DNA of 8,310 nucleotides from JBCDBH01 sp039184055 (GTDB lineage: Bacteria; Acidobacteriota; Thermoanaerobaculia; Multivoradales; J023). The stretch lies in NCBI GenBank assembly GCA_039184055.1, contig JBCDBH010000265.1, positions 1 through 8,310 on the forward strand, given 5' to 3'. The notes beneath the pieces were generated by a model, which was not told the DNA's origin, did no database searches, and saw only the letters and a list, made by a program, of their open reading frames with translations. Positions 5,173 through 8,310 of the stretch are shown one piece after another. The translations under genes were made by a program, and so were the position numbers. Numbering within the stretch: the first letter of the stretch is position 1; each line of letters begins with the position of its first letter.

Positions 5173-6840
5173 ATGCAACCCATCGTTCTATTCGACGGCA
5201 TCTGTAGCTTGTGCAACTCGGCGGTCGCGTGGCTCATCGAGCGTGATCGCAAAGAGGTCTTCCGCTTCGCGTCGCTCCAGTCCGATGCCGCGGCGCAAGC
5301 CCTCGCGGCGGCCGACGCACCCGAATCGTTGCCCGACAGCATGGTGCTGATCGACGAGACGGGGGTCTACACGAGATCGGACGCTGCGCTACGGATCGCC
5401 AAGCATCTCGGGATGCCCTGGTCGCTCGCGTATCTGGGTCGTGTCTTGCCACGGCCCCTGCGTGACTGGATCTACGCTCTGATCGCCAAGCATCGCTATC
5501 GCTGGTTTGGCAAGACCGATACCTGTCGCGTACCCAGCCCCGCCGAGCGCGCGCGTTTTCTCGACGCCGACGAGCCGGTCCGGGTGATCGCCGATCCGCC
5601 GCCGCAACCCGCATCGACCGCCACACCGGCACCCTTGAGCGGGCTCGGTAGCCGTTTCCTGATCGCCTACTTTTTGCTGTACATGTTCCCGATGCCGTTG
5701 GGCTCGATTCCCGGTGTCAACGTCTTCAGTCAGCTTTACCAGCGCATCTGGAGACTCATCGTGCCGCCGATCGGTGAGCACGTATTCGGCGTCGATGCCA
5801 CCACCTTTCCCGCCGGCAGTGGCGACACCACGTTCAACTACGTACAGCTGGCGGTCTTTCTCGTGCTCGCCCTGATGATCGCTGGCGTGTGGCAGTGGCG
5901 GGCACGAGCCGTGGCGGTCGCGGCGCGAACCTGGGAGCTCTTCCGGATCTACTGTCGCTTCTACCTCGGCGCCTACTTGCTCTACTACGGCCTGGTCAAA
6001 GTGCTGCCGGCGCAATTCCCGTATCCCGGCCCTGAGCGTCTGCTCAACACCATCGGAGAGACCTCACCGATGGGATTGTTGTGGACCTTCATCGGCGCCA
6101 GCCCCGGCTACCAGATCTTCGGGGGAGCCGGTGAGGCGATCGGTGGGCTCTTGCTCTTCTGGCGTCGAACCACCCTTCTCGGTGCCCTCGTGTCGGCGGG
6201 CGTGCTCACCAACGTAGTCGCGCTCAATTACTTCTACGACGTTCCGGTCAAGCTCTTCTCGAGCCACCTTCTGCTCGTCGCGATCATTCTCATCGCTCCC
6301 GACGTGCCGCGTCTTCTCAGCCTGCTCGTGCTCCGTCTTCCCACCTCGCCCCGGGTCGACACGCCCGTGTTTCGTGACCCGGTCCTGCGTCGTTTTCTCG
6401 CGGTCGGTCAGACTTGTTTGCTGCTCTTCTTCATCATTTCTCCGTTGTGGAGCGGCTACTCGCGCGTCACCCAATCCGGTCTTCTCGCGCCCACGGGCGA
6501 GCTACACGGTATCTACCAAGTCGAGTCCTTCAGCCATGGAGACAACGCGTCTTGGACTCGAGTCGGCATCAACGACAAATGGAATCTTCTCGTTTTTAAA
6601 CGTGCCGATGGTAGCGGTGAGCGCCTACGTGGCGAGATCGATACCGAAGCTGAGACCTTCACCATGAAACGCGACGAAAGCGAGTCCATCCTCGTCTATC
6701 GTTGGCTCGACGACGACACCCTCGAGCTCACCGGCAGCCTCGAGGACGACGAGCTCACCGTCGTCCTCCGTCGTGACGAAGAGCCTCTCCTGACCTCGCG
6801 TGGTTTTCGTTGGGTCAACGAAGTTCCCTACAACCGCTAA
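5173..6840 (+). CDS. DCC thiol-disulfide oxidoreductase domain fused to a DoxX-like membrane protein
   Basis: Three-part protein of 555 residues. Residues 1-135 are a DCC-type thiol-disulfide oxidoreductase: LFDGICSLCN with CxxC at Cys11/Cys14, ERDRKEVFRFASLQS, LPRPLRDWIYALIAKHRYRWFG (across 92-113) and the closing Cys118 in TCRVPSPAERARFL. After a Pro/Ala linker (140-156), about 160-430 is a polytopic membrane region with hydrophobic segments near 160-176, 223-240, 259-278, 317-330, 334-352, 362-386 and 408-425; GAGEAIGGLLLFWRRTTLLG looks DoxX-like. Residues about 440-555 form a soluble, charged, strand-rich domain ending RGFRWVNEVPYNR. The start is ATG 5173 with GAGG (5162-5165) 7 nt upstream. 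The CxxC is N-terminal and without signal peptide, so probably cytoplasmic. DoxX proteins are known in quinone- and thiol-linked redox complexes; membrane thiol redox activity here is inferred. An HTTM-like alternative cannot be excluded. Confidence 0.82.
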   Translation: MQPIVLFDGICSLCNSAVAWLIERDRKEVFRFASLQSDAAAQALAAADAPESLPDSMVLIDETGVYTRSDAALRIAKHLGMPWSLAYLGRVLPRPLRDWIYALIAKHRYRWFGKTDTCRVPSPAERARFLDADEPVRVIADPPPQPASTATPAPLSGLGSRFLIAYFLLYMFPMPLGSIPGVNVFSQLYQRIWRLIVPPIGEHVFGVDATTFPAGSGDTTFNYVQLAVFLVLALMIAGVWQWRARAVAVAARTWELFRIYCRFYLGAYLLYYGLVKVLPAQFPYPGPERLLNTIGETSPMGLLWTFIGASPGYQIFGGAGEAIGGLLLFWRRTTLLGALVSAGVLTNVVALNYFYDVPVKLFSSHLLLVAIILIAPDVPRLLSLLVLRLPTSPRVDTPVFRDPVLRRFLAVGQTCLLLFFIISPLWSGYSRVTQSGLLAPTGELHGIYQVESFSHGDNASWTRVGINDKWNLLVFKRADGSGERLRGEIDTEAETFTMKRDESESILVYRWLDDDTLELTGSLEDDELTVVLRRDEEPLLTSRGFRWVNEVPYNR

Positions 6841-6845
6841 GGTCG

Positions 6846-6868
6846 TAGCATGCTATCCGTGCTATCGT
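6846..6868. promoter_or_regulatory. Candidate HigBA operator/promoter
   Basis: The 34 bp gap before the toxin contains the perfect palindrome TAGCATGCTA (6846-6855) and two copies of TGCTATC (6851-6857, 6860-6866) spaced 9 bp apart. TATCGT (6863-6868), preceded by TG, resembles an extended -10 and ends 6 nt before the GTG start (6875). HigA antitoxins commonly autorepress at dyads here. No -35 box was recognised. Confidence 0.4.
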
Positions 6869-6874
6869 GACGAG

Positions 6875-7174
6875 GTGATCAAGTCTTTCGCCGGTGTAGG
6901 TACTGAAGACGTTTTCAACGGACGCAACAGTCGAGCGGCGCGACAGACTTGCCCGGCAACGCTTTGGCGAATCGCATCGCGGAAGCTGGAACAGATCGAT
7001 TCGGCGATGGAACTGGACGATCTTCGGGTGCCGCCTGGCAATCGCCTCGAAGCGCTCAAGCGAGATCGAGTCGGCCAACACAGTATTCGGATCAACGATC
7101 AATATCGTGTGTGCTTCGAGTGGACGCACGAAGGCGCTCGTGGCGTTGAGATCGTCGACTACCACAAGGGATGA
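6875..7174 (+). CDS. higB: HigB-type toxin (RelE superfamily mRNA interferase)
   Basis: Toxin of 99 residues, predicted to cleave mRNA on the ribosome and to be neutralised by the antitoxin encoded downstream. It carries the HigB pattern: VIKSFAGVGTEDVFNG at the N-terminus, a long helix of the ATLWRIASRKLEQIDSA type, then LRVPPGNRLEALKRDR, HSIRINDQYRVCFEW and the terminal VEIVDYHKG. The frame is open upstream to 6800, inside the end of the DCC gene, but homologues begin at the [V/M]IKSF motif, so GTG 6875 is preferred. No Shine-Dalgarno site is properly spaced from it (the only GAGG overlaps the start), fitting a leaderless or weakly translated message. The toxin-first order and the 4 nt gap to the next gene are typical for higBA. 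It looks intact. Confidence 0.88.
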   Translation: MIKSFAGVGTEDVFNGRNSRAARQTCPATLWRIASRKLEQIDSAMELDDLRVPPGNRLEALKRDRVGQHSIRINDQYRVCFEWTHEGARGVEIVDYHKG

Positions 7175-7178
7175 CCCC

Positions 7179-7508
7179 ATGATTCGCATACCCTCGCATC
7201 GAGAACCTACTCATCCTGGTGAGATGCTGCTCGAAGAGTTTCTTGTTCCCATGGAACTGAGTCAGCGTGAGCTGGCCGATGGCATTCGGGTTCCGTATCA
7301 GCGGGTCAATGAGCTCGTGAACGGCAAGCGTGGTGTGACTCCGGGTACAGCCCTTCGTCTCGGTAGGTTCTTTGGCATGTCGCCCGGGTTCTGGATGAGT
7401 CTTCAGTTGCGTTGGGATCTTTACCACGCACAAAAGAAAGATGCCGAAACGCTCCTCTTGATTCCGCAGTTTCAGAAGCGGGACCTCGAGGACGACTCAC
7501 GCGTCTGA
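7179..7508 (+). CDS. higA: HigA-type antitoxin (Xre-family helix-turn-helix)
   Basis: Antitoxin of 109 residues that should bind HigB and repress the module's promoter. The family opening THPGEMLLEEFLVPMELSQ (11-29) leads into a helix-turn-helix: QRELADGIRVPYQRVNELVNG (29-49) with the usual KRGVTPGTALRLGRFFG continuation, then MSPGFWMSLQLRWDLYHAQ (68-85). The C-terminal tail (about 86-109, DAETLLLIPQFQKRDLE) is polar. The start is ATG 7179 with AGGGA (7167-7171) 7 nt upstream, overlapping the end of the toxin gene; the frame is open further upstream but would overlap the toxin heavily. Length is typical of HigA (VapI-like) proteins. The gene is followed by a run of hairpins that should terminate the transcript. 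Confidence 0.92.
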   Translation: MIRIPSHREPTHPGEMLLEEFLVPMELSQRELADGIRVPYQRVNELVNGKRGVTPGTALRLGRFFGMSPGFWMSLQLRWDLYHAQKKDAETLLLIPQFQKRDLEDDSRV

Positions 7509-7529
7509 CGTGCGCATGGTCAGTATCTA

Positions 7530-7560
7530 CGAAAAGCGCCTTCGGCTCTTTTCAGAACAG
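7530..7560. repeat. 31 bp direct repeat, copy 1, with terminator hairpin
   Basis: An exact copy of 7595-7625. Its core 7531-7553 folds as GAAAAG / CTTTTC plus GCC / GGC with one mismatch and a 3 nt loop: an A-tract/T-tract stem typical of bidirectional intrinsic terminators. It lies 21 nt after the HigA stop and should end that transcript. Confidence 0.8.
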
Positions 7561-7561
7561 A

Positions 7562-7590
7562 CCACTACGCTTCTTCGAAGCGTTACGTGG
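7562..7590. repeat. Hairpin between the two 31 bp repeats
   Basis: ACGCTTC (7567-7573) / GAAGCGT (7577-7583) form a perfect 7 bp stem with a TTC loop. CCAC (7562-7565) / GTGG (7587-7590) extend it beyond a small internal loop. It fills almost all of the 34 bp between the repeats, so three hairpins stand in a row. Confidence 0.65.
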
Positions 7591-7594
7591 CTCG

Positions 7595-7625
7595 CGAAAA
7601 GCGCCTTCGGCTCTTTTCAGAACAG
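7595..7625. repeat. 31 bp direct repeat, copy 2, with terminator hairpin and radical SAM stop codon
   Basis: Identical to 7530-7560, with starts 65 bp apart. The hairpin core is 7596-7618. On the minus strand the repeat begins with the last two codons (Leu-Phe) and TGA stop (7617-7619) of the radical SAM gene, and its A/T-flanked stem would terminate that gene. Copy 1 therefore looks like a duplicate of this gene's 3' end plus terminator. Confidence 0.8.
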
Positions 7626-8310
7626 GCCCATATGTTCGCCGGGTCGTTGAAAGGCGGCGGTGGAGAGCTTGCTGCCTCGTTTCTCCAATCCGGCCCGACG
7701 ACGCGCCAGGTGGAAGAGCTCGCTGAGCTGTTTGGCGTAGGTGCCTTGGCCACGCATTCTTTTGCCGAATTGAGCCTCGTTGAGCTTGCCGCCGCGGATG
7801 TCGCGAACGCGGGCGAGGACGCGTTCTTTGCGTAGCGGGGCGTGCTGGTCGAGCCAGTCTTCGAAGACGGGCAGGACGGCGCCGGGGAGACGCAGCAGGG
7901 TGTAGCCGGCGAAGCTGGCGCCGTGCTCGGCGGCGGCTTGGAGCAGGGCGGGGACTTCGGGATCGTTGAGTCCAGGGATGATCGGCGCGGTGAGGACGCC
8001 GACGGGGATCCCCGCATCGGCGAGCTTGTGGATGGCGTCGAGCCGGCGACGCGGCGCGCTGGCTCGCGGCTCGAGCTTGGCGGATAGCTTCGGATCGAGC
8101 GTGGTGATCGACAGAGCGACACTGGCGGCGTCGTATTCGGCGAGCGCCGCGAGGTTGTCGATGTCGCGGGTGACGAGGTGGTTTTTGGTGACGATCATCA
8201 CCGGGTTGCGGAATGTAGCCAAAACTTCGAGACAGCGACGGGTGAGCTCGAGACGTTTTTCGATCGGCTGGTAGGGATCGGTGACCCCCGAGAGCGCGAG
8301 GGATTGCGGC
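7617..8310 (-). CDS. PA0069-family radical SAM protein (5' end outside the window)
   Basis: The C-terminal 230 residues of a radical SAM enzyme of uncertain reaction; the frame runs unbroken off the right edge. The first visible residues, PQSLALSGVTDPYQPIEKRL, are characteristic of the PA0069/Rv2578c-like radical SAM group, related in part to spore photoproduct lyase. They continue into RNPVMIVTKNHLVTRD, SVALSITTLDPKLSAKLEPR, AGIPVGVLTAPIIPGLND and FAGYTLLRLPGAV, the later strands of the barrel. The tail (MRGQGTYAKQLSELFHLARRRAGL) is family-like. The Cys-rich motif that binds the 4Fe-4S cluster should lie upstream, beyond position 8310, so integrity of the active site cannot be judged. A TTG at 8222 is not the true start, because family sequence continues before it. 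It converges on HigA, and its stop lies inside the second 31 bp repeat. Confidence 0.9.
   Translation of the reverse strand, partial: PQSLALSGVTDPYQPIEKRLELTRRCLEVLATFRNPVMIVTKNHLVTRDIDNLAALAEYDAASVALSITTLDPKLSAKLEPRASAPRRRLDAIHKLADAGIPVGVLTAPIIPGLNDPEVPALLQAAAEHGASFAGYTLLRLPGAVLPVFEDWLDQHAPLRKERVLARVRDIRGGKLNEAQFGKRMRGQGTYAKQLSELFHLARRRAGLEKRGSKLSTAAFQRPGEHMGLF

Noticed and set aside
5389..6015. Minus-strand open frame of 208 codons
   Set aside because: Antisense shadow of the DCC-DoxX gene with low-complexity charged composition.
6800..6874. Extended HigB start at 6800 overlapping the DCC gene
   Set aside because: The extra residues do not resemble the family, whose N-terminus is the IKSF motif, and they overlap the conserved end of the DCC fusion.
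7530..7625. Minimal CRISPR array (two 31 bp repeats with a 34 bp spacer)
   Set aside because: Repeat and spacer sizes fit, but each repeat is an A/T-flanked terminator hairpin, one copy contains the radical SAM stop codon, the spacer itself is palindromic, and no cas gene is present.
7842..8087. Plus-strand open frame of 81 codons
   Set aside because: Antisense to the radical SAM gene, Gly/Glu/Asp-rich, no start signal.
7620..8222. TTG at 8222 as the true start of the radical SAM gene
   Set aside because: In-frame family sequence (SGVTDPYQPIEKRL) continues upstream to the window edge, so the gene is simply cut off.

Overview
The window is ordinary, GC-rich bacterial chromosome, mostly accessory genes. 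It holds nine protein-coding genes: eight complete and one cut by the right edge. There are no RNA genes, transposases, phage genes or cas genes. A lipobox-type signal peptide, a PadR-HAAS pair and a PA0069-type radical SAM protein fit a GC-rich Gram-negative phylum (Acidobacteriota or a deltaproteobacterial lineage would be plausible). The sequence alone does not settle the taxonomy.

Layout from left to right. An aldo/keto reductase on the minus strand (7-1008) is transcribed divergently from a secreted lipoprotein nuclease of the ExeM/NucH type (1097-2743) across an 88 bp promoter region. A perfect A/T-flanked hairpin overlapping the nuclease stop codon closes that unit. Next is a two-gene type II toxin-antitoxin module, a CcdA/VapB-like antitoxin (2789-3019) and a PIN-domain toxin (3016-3432), joined by a GTGA overlap. 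After a 151 bp gap with a near-perfect 27 bp inverted repeat comes a PadR regulator (3584-3991). It overlaps by ATGA a membrane protein with an N-terminal HAAS domain and about six membrane segments (3988-4989). A 183 bp gap rich in hairpins precedes a large fusion protein (5173-6840): a DCC thiol-disulfide oxidoreductase domain, then a DoxX-like membrane domain, then a soluble C-terminal domain. A second toxin-antitoxin module of the HigBA type (toxin first, 6875-7174; antitoxin 7179-7508) follows. The last gene is the C-terminal two thirds of a PA0069-family radical SAM protein on the minus strand (7617 to beyond 8310). Between HigA and this gene is a 96 bp cassette of three hairpins, two of which sit in an exact 31 bp direct repeat.

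Functional reading. The PadR-HAAS pair looks like a self-regulated envelope-sensing switch: PadR represses at the inverted repeat, and HAAS proteins are usually membrane partners encoded next to PadR. The DCC-DoxX fusion is a candidate membrane redox enzyme and a possible but unproven target of that switch. The two toxin-antitoxin modules look lower in GC by eye, lack convincing Shine-Dalgarno sites for their first genes, and have -10-like hexamers just upstream of the start codons, which suggests leaderless messages and independent acquisition. I found no clearly new multi-gene system. The best leads are the terminator-like tandem repeat, the PadR operator and the three-part redox fusion.
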